Shown here: in pieces, positions 1 through 6,806 of the stretch
Position numbering within the stretch: position 1 is the stretch's first letter
Layout: each line of letters starts with the position of its first letter
Assembly (NCBI RefSeq): GCF_004104055.1
Contig: NZ_QOVJ01000008.1
Span: forward strand, 62,001-126,000
DNA from: Leeuwenhoekiella aestuarii
Lineage (GTDB): Bacteria > Bacteroidota > Bacteroidia > Flavobacteriales > Flavobacteriaceae
DNA: 64,000 nucleotides
Direction of reading: 5' to 3'
Translations under genes and position numbers: made by a program
The notes under the pieces: generated by a model
What the model was told of the DNA's origin: nothing
The model's database searches: none
Seen by the model: the letters and a program-made list of their open reading frames with translations, nothing else

Positions 1-102
1 CCGCGCATCTTCGGCACGCAAATGTACAATACCTTCAGCCTTGGCTTCGGTGATCACTTTAGCAACGGTATCCAGAAAATGGTTGTGTTTGATTTGAGCC
101 AT
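1..102 (-). CDS. PLP-dependent acyltransferase-like enzyme, N-terminus only
   Basis: The first 34 codons of a minus-strand gene run off the left edge of the window, starting at an ATG whose first base is 102. The N-terminus (MAQIKHNHFLDTV, then a segment with HLRAEDA) resembles the start of 8-amino-7-oxononanoate synthase / 2-amino-3-ketobutyrate CoA ligase-like aminotransferases of Flavobacteriaceae. This rests on remembered family appearance only, because neither the catalytic domain nor the PLP lysine is inside the window. It is transcribed away from the gene at 326, so the 223-bp gap holds divergent promoters. Confidence 0.4.
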   Translation of the reverse strand, partial: MAQIKHNHFLDTVAKVITEAKAEGIVHLRAEDAR

Positions 103-187
103 AGTAAAGAAGTTTGGTTATTTCAGATGAAAACTAACCAATTATTAATATGCTGAATGCCAGACCTTCCGGTTTACCTAAAAATAT

Positions 188-264
188 TCCCTAATACTTT
201 ACTTTTTATCCCTGAGACTTTAGTTTGAAAACAATGAGTTAAAAAAAAATCCCTCATACTTTAG
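188..264. promoter_or_regulatory. Three copies of a 15-bp operator-like motif
   Basis: Copies of TCCCTnAkaCTTTAs begin at 188 (TCCCTAATACTTTAC), 209 (TCCCTGAGACTTTAG) and 250 (TCCCTCATACTTTAG). The steps are 21 and 41 bp, about two and four helical turns, so all lie on the same DNA face. The same motif recurs twice at 1651-1686. Direct repeats about 21 bp apart are the usual architecture for AraC-family sites, and an AraC-type gene starts at 742. That this regulator binds here is inference. The rest of the 103-325 gap is AT-rich, with no other recognised element. Confidence 0.6.
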
Positions 265-325
265 ATTAAATCCGTTACAACTAACTAATTAGAAGGGTTT
301 TTTGATATTTTTATCCTACCAAAAT

Positions 326-715
326 ATGTTCACCATGCGTCCTGATTATGAAAACGCGTATGCTGAATATCGGATTAAAGCGGGAATCCTGTTTTTATAT
401 TACAAACCCCAAGCCTGCCTAACCCTACACATAGCAGAACAGGTGGTACACGATCGTCTTGCCTTACAAACCGGCAAGGCTTATCCGGTATATTGCGATG
501 TGCGTACTATTATTGACTCCGACAAAGAAGCCCGTGACTATCTCTCACGAATGGGTAATGATCTCATACATGCACTGGCGTTTCGGGTAAATTATCCCGT
601 TTCAGAAGTGATGATGCAATTTTATTTAAAGAACGGCACAGGTAAAATCCCTACCCAATTGGTGGTCGACATACGATCGGCCTACTCCTTTTTAAAAAGC
701 TACAGCAACCTCTGA
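326..715 (+). CDS. Small STAS/SpoIIAA-like protein (DUF7793-type)
   Basis: A 129-aa soluble protein with no signal peptide or membrane segment. The order of motifs (a strand ending FLYYK, Ala-Glu and an Arg-Leu-x-Leu helix, Gly-Lys-x-Tyr-Pro-Val-x-x-Asp-Val-Arg, Lys-Glu-Ala-Arg, late Ile-Pro-Thr) fits my memory of DUF7793, a Bacteroidota domain with a SpoIIAA-like fold. I chose the ATG at 326. A TTG eight codons upstream and an ATG at 335 are alternatives. It lies 26 bp before the AraC-type regulator in the same direction and downstream of three operator-like motifs, so it is probably co-transcribed with and controlled by that regulator. The molecular function is unknown. A role as regulatory partner, as in anti-sigma antagonist STAS proteins, is only a suggestion. 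Confidence 0.6.
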   Translation: MFTMRPDYENAYAEYRIKAGILFLYYKPQACLTLHIAEQVVHDRLALQTGKAYPVYCDVRTIIDSDKEARDYLSRMGNDLIHALAFRVNYPVSEVMMQFYLKNGTGKIPTQLVVDIRSAYSFLKSYSNL

Positions 716-741
716 TCCTTTAAGCTAACACCGCTTAAACT

Positions 742-1650
742 ATGAAACACTTAAACACACACGCCAAACAAATCAAAACGATGATCCTGGAGATGGCTAA
801 GGGTAATTTCAATTACCGCATCCCCCGCACAGATCAAAACAGTGAGACCCAAGCCATTGCTGCCCTGCTCAATATGCTCGCGCAGGAGTTAGAAGTCTCC
901 TATAATCCCTTTGTATTCAATGCGCCGGCCCACAGCATTTTTAACGTTGACCATTACCTCTTTTTAATCGATCCACAACACCGCATCCTGTCTACAAACT
1001 TTGACCTTGACACCGGGAGCCCCTTAGTCGATCAAAACTTTGCCCACGTATTAACGGAAGCAGCTCAACAAACCTTTAAAAAACGCTTAAAGACACTCCA
1101 AAAACAGCATCAGTCCCACATCCCCTGCAAACTCGAATTGCTGGCTGCCGATGACCTGCTGGTACCGCTGGAATGCACCCTCTTTAGATTGGACTACGAT
1201 GCGGTAGCGGGTAACTTCCTGGTGGTGGCTTCCCGCATTCAAAGCCACAACCCGTTGATCAAAGAAGACGATTTTATACAAGAAGACTATCCGGTACGCA
1301 AACTCGAGGTACTCAAGAACACGCAAGACATTCAAAACATTCAAAAAGTAAAAGCCTATCTCAGGGAGAACCCCGAGGTTCGCATAGCTTCTTTAAAACT
1401 GCTGGGGCTGCGTTTTGGGCTCAATGAATACAAGCTTAAAAAAGGCTTTAAAGAGCTTTACCAGACCAGTGTGTTTAAATACCAATTGAAGCAGCGCTTA
1501 TACAAAGCCCGGCATCTCATTCGCACGACAACAGATCAACTCTCCTGCATTGCGATTAAAACCGGATTTAAATCGTACATCCATTTTGGACAGGTCTTTA
1601 AAAAAGAATTTGGTGTTGCACCCAGTCATTACCGAAAAAAAAACAAATAA
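742..1650 (+). CDS. AraC-family regulator with HAMP-like and PAS-like N-terminal regions
   Basis: A 302-aa cytoplasmic transcription factor. Residues about 10-50 (KGNFNYRIPR and following helix) look like a HAMP linker although there is no membrane helix. Residues about 60-175 look like a PAS-type sensor (FLIDPQHRILSTN). The C-terminal ~100 residues are an AraC DNA-binding domain: a first helix-turn-helix near 210-240 and a canonical second one (IAIKTGFKSYIHFGQVFKK, then GVAPSHYR). HAMP/PAS-AraC proteins without a membrane anchor are common near MauE/DUF6520 genes in Bacteroidota, as I recall. The stop codon lies directly against the operator-like pair at 1651-1686. Five copies of that motif flank this gene, suggesting autoregulation and control of both neighbouring transcripts. 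The ligand is unknown. Confidence 0.85.
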   Translation: MKHLNTHAKQIKTMILEMAKGNFNYRIPRTDQNSETQAIAALLNMLAQELEVSYNPFVFNAPAHSIFNVDHYLFLIDPQHRILSTNFDLDTGSPLVDQNFAHVLTEAAQQTFKKRLKTLQKQHQSHIPCKLELLAADDLLVPLECTLFRLDYDAVAGNFLVVASRIQSHNPLIKEDDFIQEDYPVRKLEVLKNTQDIQNIQKVKAYLRENPEVRIASLKLLGLRFGLNEYKLKKGFKELYQTSVFKYQLKQRLYKARHLIRTTTDQLSCIAIKTGFKSYIHFGQVFKKEFGVAPSHYRKKNK

Positions 1651-1686
1651 TCCCTTAGGCTTTAGTTTCAATCCCGCATACTTTAC
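1651..1686. promoter_or_regulatory. Operator-like direct repeat before the MauE-like gene
   Basis: Two further copies of the motif seen at 188-264: TCCCTTAGGCTTTAG (1651-1665) and TCCCGCATACTTTAC (1672-1686), again exactly 21 bp apart. A weak Bacteroidota -7-like element, TAACTTTA, lies at 1707-1714 and the MauE-like ATG at 1733. This places the repeat just upstream of the core promoter, where an AraC-type activator would bind. The binding protein is inferred to be the product of 742-1650. Confidence 0.6.
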
Positions 1687-1732
1687 TGATTATCAGATAG
1701 ATAAAATAACTTTAACTCATAAAGTTTTTATC

Positions 1733-2170
1733 ATGTCTACAAGAAGACCTATCAAGCAAATTATAAGCCAGGGAGTAATAAGCTTCTTCATCCTGCTCTG
1801 GGTCTATGCCGCCACGGCTAAGCTGCTGGAGTTTGACCAGTTTAAAGTACAGCTAAGTCAGGTAAGCTTTCTAAAACCGATGGCCGGGATACTGGTCTAT
1901 ATCATCCCACTTGTAGAATACAGCCTTGCCGGCTTGTTGTTGGTATCCAAGACTCGTAGTATGGGGTTATTGGGTTCTGCATTAGTGATGAGCGTATTTA
2001 CAGCATATATAGCCGGGATGATCAGTTTTAGCCCGGATCTGCCCTGCTCCTGTGGAGGGATCATCAATAACTTCACCTGGCAGCAACACCTGATATTCAA
2101 TCTGCTTTTTACTGCATTGGCTATCACAGGGGTGTACTATCGCAGTTCCACGAATCCGCCCCACTCATAA
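1733..2170 (+). CDS. MauE/DoxX-like four-helix membrane protein
   Basis: A 145-aa inner-membrane protein with four predicted helices (about 12-29, 50-71, 78-98 and 120-137). A Cys-Ser-Cys pair (C105, C107 in PCSCGG) lies before the last helix. This matches the MauE/DoxX-like family, which is thought to shuttle redox equivalents for disulfide formation in exported proteins. The ATG at 1733 is preferred. A much longer in-frame reading overlaps the AraC gene and adds residues foreign to the family. The next gene encodes a small exported protein with exactly two cysteines, a plausible substrate. The pairing of MauE and DUF6520-type genes is recurrent in Bacteroidota in my recollection, but its function is not known to me. 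Confidence 0.75.
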   Translation: MSTRRPIKQIISQGVISFFILLWVYAATAKLLEFDQFKVQLSQVSFLKPMAGILVYIIPLVEYSLAGLLLVSKTRSMGLLGSALVMSVFTAYIAGMISFSPDLPCSCGGIINNFTWQQHLIFNLLFTALAITGVYYRSSTNPPHS

Positions 2171-2272
2171 CAATAGAAATAAGAATAACAATAGTTAATC
2201 ATGCGCGTGATGATAAGGGGGAGCCGAAAACCTTCGAATTCGAGTAGGCATAATCTTTTAATACTTTTTATT

Positions 2273-2560
2273 ATGAAAAAGTCTAAAATAATGATCCCGG
2301 TGATGACACTGGGGCTGGCAGTAGGTCTGGCTTTTGCCAATACCGCTACTGTAGCAAACGGTTGGATTAACGTGAATGGTACTCCAACACAATTAGGTTC
2401 GGAACCTTGTCAAGGTACTGAAGTAAATTGCCAGGTAATTTTTGAGGATGATCCGCAACTGCGAGTTTTCGATGTATATACCGATATGTCGCTTACTACT
2501 AAAAAGCATAGCGGCTCTGAAGAGTACTATATACTTCCGGGAACACCGCCGTCGAACTAA
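2273..2560 (+). CDS. Small secreted protein, DUF6520-like
   Basis: A 95-aa preprotein. A basic N-terminus and hydrophobic stretch (residues 2-21, ending GLAFA) form a Sec signal peptide with likely cleavage near residue 22. The mature ~73 residues are acidic and hydrophilic, with only two cysteines (C46, C53), which could form an intramolecular disulfide. Length and layout match DUF6520 proteins. The start at 2273 is chosen because upstream in-frame ATG codons would put charged residues before the signal peptide. It follows the MauE-like gene by 102 bp and ends at a strong terminator. The near-palindrome ATCATGCGCGTGAT lies in the gap. The role is unknown. Confidence 0.65.
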   Translation: MKKSKIMIPVMTLGLAVGLAFANTATVANGWINVNGTPTQLGSEPCQGTEVNCQVIFEDDPQLRVFDVYTDMSLTTKKHSGSEEYYILPGTPPSN

Positions 2561-2578
2561 TTAGTTCGATAGGAAACA

Positions 2579-2608
2579 AGCCCCATAGCCATAACTATGG
2601 GGCTTTTA
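2579..2608 (+). terminator. Intrinsic terminator after the DUF6520-like gene
   Basis: A 10-bp perfect stem, AGCCCCATAG (2579-2588) with CTATGGGGCT (2595-2604), has a six-base loop and is followed by TTT-rich sequence on the plus strand. It lies 18 bp after the stop of the plus-strand module and just beyond the end of the convergent peptidase gene. Confidence 0.85.
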
Positions 2609-2610
2609 AT

Positions 2611-5421
2611 TTATTCCAGTGATTTTACAGTTCCCTGACCCATAAAAATATACCTTTGGGCTGGCACTAACTTTTGCTGCAGTATCTGCTGTACATCCTT
2701 TGGACTAATTGTATTTAAATAGCCTTCTATATATTCCGGTTTTGGAGTTTCTAGTTCCCATTTATAATAACGGTATGCTTTTTCTGAAACAGAGTTTCCA
2801 ATAATACTTGATACATACAGGTTACTCTTTATACTATTTAATTCCTGTTCCGAAACAGGATGCTCCTGAAACCATTTTATTAGCTCCTCTACATCACCAA
2901 TCAGTATATCTTCCATCCCTTTAAGAGTAGGCAGTACGAATACCAGATTTCCGCGTTGCGATTTCAGATCTACAGAACTTACAGTACCCATTAAATAAAG
3001 TCCCCTCATTTTTACATTGCGCAGTTCCTTAAGTCGGGTTGCTATTACTTGGCTTATTAGTTTTAAATCTACCTGTGACTGCCAATCATCACGGGATATA
3101 GGATAGGAATATTGAATTTTAAGATTTAGGTCTGAAGGGAGTATACCTGGAATGGTATATACCTTTTTTAAAGGCCCTATAGGTAAGGTATTCACCTCTA
3201 TTTCTTCCCGTTTTATTTGATGATCAGATACCGGTAAATTTCCCAAATAGGTTTCCAAAAGAGGTATGACTTCGGCTTCCTTAAAATCTCCACTCAGCAG
3301 AAACACAAACTCTTGAGGATGTTGAAATAAATTTTGATACATGTGTTTTAATTCGGTCATAGTAGATTGCCTTACTGACTTATAACGTTCCCCAGCTGTC
3401 AATCCGGGATTTACTTCATCAAGAGCTTTTTTACTCAATACGGTTAAATCATATTCCTCCCTCCCGTAAGGTGGACTTTTATAAAATAAGAATTCGTCCT
3501 CTTTCCAATACCTAAAGGCTTCAGGATCTTCCCGGGGTGCAGACAAATACAAATATGCAAGTTGTAATAAAGCTTCAAGACGTTGGGCCGGGGCTTGCAG
3601 TTTTATACCGGATTCTCTCTGGTTTACATACAAGGCTTTTCCGTAAATCATTCCCAGATCGGTAAGCATTTGTTGCATTTCAAAATGGGTATAAGCACCC
3701 GCCCCCGAGGTATGTACCCACTTGGGTACGAGCTGGGCTTTTATAAAGTCTGTTTTATTCAGGTTACTTGCACCTACATTGCGAAAGCCATGTAATTTTA
3801 GGGAGGCACCCACCTGAGGGTTAAGTATAACCCGCGCTCCATTAGCCAGTTGCAGCACACTTCCTCCTAAAGCATCACTACCCAAATCTTTAGATTTTTT
3901 TTGAGTTAACTGTGCGATCAGGGAATCAGCTATCAGCTTAGTTTCATGCTCCTCATCGGCTTCCGTATTCATACGCTTAGCCTCATCCAGCCAGCTGCGA
4001 AATTGAGTTTCACTCAGCTGCAATACAGACGCTCCTTTAGGAGCTAAAATCCCAATATCCTGAGGCCCGTCTTCTAAAAAGGCTTTTAGCTCCGAATTTA
4101 CAATATCATACGAGAGCCCATTTAACCAGTTCTTCTTTAAAGCAAGCTGATTAAGCTCTAAAGATTCTTCTGCCAGCATGCGTTGATTATAAGTACTTAA
4201 TACTGCTGCCAGAGCATTCGTATCCTTTCGATTTGTAGCATCCAGTATATTCTGCTTTTGCTTTTGAAAAACTACCTCTGCAATCCCTTGTTCTTTAAGC
4301 TGATTAAGGGCGGCTGCCACTTCCTCCACAGCTTCCCGTTCCCTTCCCGTAAAAGTTTTTAGCTCCAGTCCCAGTGCAGGCAGTTCGCCAGATTTATCAA
4401 TTCCCAGCGTATAATGCAGGTCATAGGTAGCTGGAATTTGTCGCAGGTAATCTTCAATAAGTTCATACAACATTTCATACATCCACTTTTGCTGTAAGGC
4501 TTTAGGTTCCGATTTGGGAGGGATTTGGTTTCTCCAATATAAATAGATTTCACTCTCTTGGATTTCAAACTCCTCCACTTCTTCTTTCTTTAATTTTAAG
4601 AATTGATTGGGACGTTTGAAATATTCTGATTTATAATTCTCCCAGGGCCTGCCAATAGAGGTTTTAAGTGTTCCAAAATAGGTTTGAATGTCCTGCTTTA
4701 CAACATCAAGGTCTTTTAAGGGTCCTACTAATAATAAAGTAGCCCGCTCAGGGTGGTACCAGTCTTTATAAAACCTGGACACCTCTTCCCAGTTGAAACT
4801 TTGCAAATGATTGTATAAAGCTTCTCGGGATACCGGGTCAAGTGAAGCATTTGACAAACCTGCTATTACTCTAAAGTTTTTAGTATGCCCTTTAGAAACT
4901 ATTTCCTGATATAAACTCCCTTGTTCAGACATTACAACCTCTGGCACAGGTTCTAATTCACCCCCTACCAAACTACTAAATAAATCCAGCCCTTTCGTAT
5001 AAAGAGATAAAAACTCCGGGGAAAACTTATAATAATATGTGGTCACATTTCTATAAGTCGCAGCCTGTAAGTGTAAGTCTTTTACGCGTATAGCATCTCT
5101 AACAATCTCATAATTTTCTTCGCCTTCATCACGTATAACCGCATAGGGCAAATGCTCCATAAAATGAGCCATATTACTCTGTCCTTCCTGCTCCATTGCG
5201 GAACCGGTCTGAACATACAAACGCATAGATATTGGCTTACCATCCCAGGCTGCTTTAGAATGAATCAAATACCGCATGCCGTTATCCAAAGTTCCCCTAC
5301 GGATACCGGTTTCGATGGTCTCTGCTTTGGTTTGACCATAGGTAAATGGACTATACACCAGAAAACAGATCCACACCAGGTTAAAGAAATTCAATGGTTT
5401 TAAATGTTTAATAGCCTGCAT
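2611..5421 (-). CDS. M16-family zinc metallopeptidase, exported
   Basis: A 936-aa protein with an N-terminal signal sequence (residues 1-29, cleavage near TYGQ). The inverted zinc motif His-x-x-Glu-His is HFMEH at 86-90. The third ligand is probably Glu173 in LYQEI, with Glu166 as the alternative. Length fits a two-repeat pitrilysin-type chain: the N-terminal half is catalytic, while the second half (from about residue 520) lacks an obvious HxxEH and should be the inactive partner. It starts within the last 14 bp of the susD-like gene, so it is the third gene of a SusC-SusD-peptidase operon and probably cleaves the imported ligand in the periplasm. M16 peptidases open and close around peptides or small proteins, so a proteinaceous substrate is more likely than a glycan. 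Confidence 0.88.
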   Translation of the reverse strand: MQAIKHLKPLNFFNLVWICFLVYSPFTYGQTKAETIETGIRRGTLDNGMRYLIHSKAAWDGKPISMRLYVQTGSAMEQEGQSNMAHFMEHLPYAVIRDEGEENYEIVRDAIRVKDLHLQAATYRNVTTYYYKFSPEFLSLYTKGLDLFSSLVGGELEPVPEVVMSEQGSLYQEIVSKGHTKNFRVIAGLSNASLDPVSREALYNHLQSFNWEEVSRFYKDWYHPERATLLLVGPLKDLDVVKQDIQTYFGTLKTSIGRPWENYKSEYFKRPNQFLKLKKEEVEEFEIQESEIYLYWRNQIPPKSEPKALQQKWMYEMLYELIEDYLRQIPATYDLHYTLGIDKSGELPALGLELKTFTGREREAVEEVAAALNQLKEQGIAEVVFQKQKQNILDATNRKDTNALAAVLSTYNQRMLAEESLELNQLALKKNWLNGLSYDIVNSELKAFLEDGPQDIGILAPKGASVLQLSETQFRSWLDEAKRMNTEADEEHETKLIADSLIAQLTQKKSKDLGSDALGGSVLQLANGARVILNPQVGASLKLHGFRNVGASNLNKTDFIKAQLVPKWVHTSGAGAYTHFEMQQMLTDLGMIYGKALYVNQRESGIKLQAPAQRLEALLQLAYLYLSAPREDPEAFRYWKEDEFLFYKSPPYGREEYDLTVLSKKALDEVNPGLTAGERYKSVRQSTMTELKHMYQNLFQHPQEFVFLLSGDFKEAEVIPLLETYLGNLPVSDHQIKREEIEVNTLPIGPLKKVYTIPGILPSDLNLKIQYSYPISRDDWQSQVDLKLISQVIATRLKELRNVKMRGLYLMGTVSSVDLKSQRGNLVFVLPTLKGMEDILIGDVEELIKWFQEHPVSEQELNSIKSNLYVSSIIGNSVSEKAYRYYKWELETPKPEYIEGYLNTISPKDVQQILQQKLVPAQRYIFMGQGTVKSLE

Positions 5422-6802
5422 TTTGAGTGAGATTAGGGTTCTTTAATAATTCGTCTTCAGGGATGGGGTACAGCAAATCGGTTTCCTGTATTCCATCCAG
5501 TACTTCCAGGGCCTGGCCGGTACGCTTTAAATCCAGCCAGCGATGCCCCCATTCGCTAAAAAGTTCGCGATCGCGCTGCTGCATCAGCTCCTCTAACAGC
5601 TGTTCCTGGGTAAGTGCCGGGGTATAAACCAGTGCTTCCAGACCGGCACGCTCCCGTATGGCATTCAGATCGGCTACTGCCGCTTCCGGTTTCCCCTGTC
5701 GGGTCCGGGCCTCTGCCCGTATCAGGTACTGCTCCGCCAGGCGCATAATCATGGAGTATTCGGTTAAAGCCCCTGCACTGGCATCATAGCGTATCTTGTA
5801 CTTATAGGGATAATAATAGGTTTCAGCAGCACTGCTAAAACTCCCAATCCAGTTTTCTTGCCTCAGATCCCCAGATTCCCAATCTTGCATAAACGTTTCA
5901 CTCAGGCTGACCGGACTTCCCGTTGGGGTGATGCGGATTAGCAGATTGCCATCGCGGGTATGGGTAAAGGTGCCTCCCCAGCCCTCCTGTGATACCTGCC
6001 ACAGGGCCTCCGGACTGTTTGCTAAAAACACAGTATTTAAATCATCAGGCAACTCATAGAGATCAGTAGCGGCCAGCACTTCACTGCTGTAGGATTCCGC
6101 CTGCTCCCAGTTTTCCAGATACAGATGCACCCGCGCCAGCAGGCCCAAAGCCGTAAAGCGATTCGCCCGGGTACGTTCATTATCAGGATAGCCGGTATCC
6201 AATAGTTCAGCTGCCCGGTTTAAATCTTCCAAAATCAAATCGTAGACCTCAGTCTGCGGACTTCGGGTTTTTAAGGCATTACCGGTATAATCGGTTTGGG
6301 TAATCAGAGGCACATCCCCGTATAAATTGTTCAGATAGAAATAGGTAAACGCCCGTATAAATCGGGATTCGCCTTCCAAGGCAGCACGGGTATCCCGACT
6401 TAAATTGCTGTTATCAGCAACGCCCTCCAGAATCGCATTACACATATAGATCGTATTGTAGGCACCAGACCATAAGGCCAGATTCAAACTGTTTGTTGCT
6501 TCCAGTTGATGCCCGGCAACGGCTTCCATCTCGGGTGCCGCATTGGTTACCGTATAGGTCTCACCAGACAGCCCGCCCAGAAAGCTCACGCTCTGGTTGC
6601 CCCCTGCTGCAAAAGCGGTATTAAACAATTGGATATACACCCCATCCATCGCCTCGCGCGCGGTGGCATCATCACTAAACACCGTAACACTGGTGATGCG
6701 GTCGTTAGGTACATCTACCTCCACAAAAGGCTCACAGGCGCATGTCAGGAAGAACACCGCTATGCATAGCAGGTGTAGATGGTTATTTCTAAAATGTTTC
6801 AT
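5408..6802 (-). CDS. SusD/RagB-like nutrient-binding lipoprotein
   Basis: A 464-aa outer-membrane lipoprotein. The signal peptide ends in a cysteine-rich lipobox (LTCACEPF), and the lipidated Cys is probably C23, as in the usual SusD S-C-E/D context. The body has the TPR-type features of SusD: an N-terminal RDTRAALEGESRFIRA helix, a central YLENWEQAE repeat, and the C-terminal signature ELFSEWGHRWLDLKRTG. Length is typical. It starts 4 bp after susC and overlaps the peptidase start by 14 bp, indicating translational coupling. It should cap the SusC barrel and capture ligand at the cell surface. Nothing in the locus points to polysaccharide: there is no glycoside hydrolase, sulfatase or ECF/HTCS regulator. 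Confidence 0.92.
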   Translation of the reverse strand: MKHFRNNHLHLLCIAVFFLTCACEPFVEVDVPNDRITSVTVFSDDATAREAMDGVYIQLFNTAFAAGGNQSVSFLGGLSGETYTVTNAAPEMEAVAGHQLEATNSLNLALWSGAYNTIYMCNAILEGVADNSNLSRDTRAALEGESRFIRAFTYFYLNNLYGDVPLITQTDYTGNALKTRSPQTEVYDLILEDLNRAAELLDTGYPDNERTRANRFTALGLLARVHLYLENWEQAESYSSEVLAATDLYELPDDLNTVFLANSPEALWQVSQEGWGGTFTHTRDGNLLIRITPTGSPVSLSETFMQDWESGDLRQENWIGSFSSAAETYYYPYKYKIRYDASAGALTEYSMIMRLAEQYLIRAEARTRQGKPEAAVADLNAIRERAGLEALVYTPALTQEQLLEELMQQRDRELFSEWGHRWLDLKRTGQALEVLDGIQETDLLYPIPEDELLKNPNLTQNAGY

Positions 6803-6806
6803 ATCG

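Noticed and set aside
1550-1732. Upstream extension of the MauE-like gene
   Set aside because: The extension overlaps the AraC coding region and the operator pair in another frame and lacks family similarity. The ATG at 1733 gives a normal MauE-like protein.
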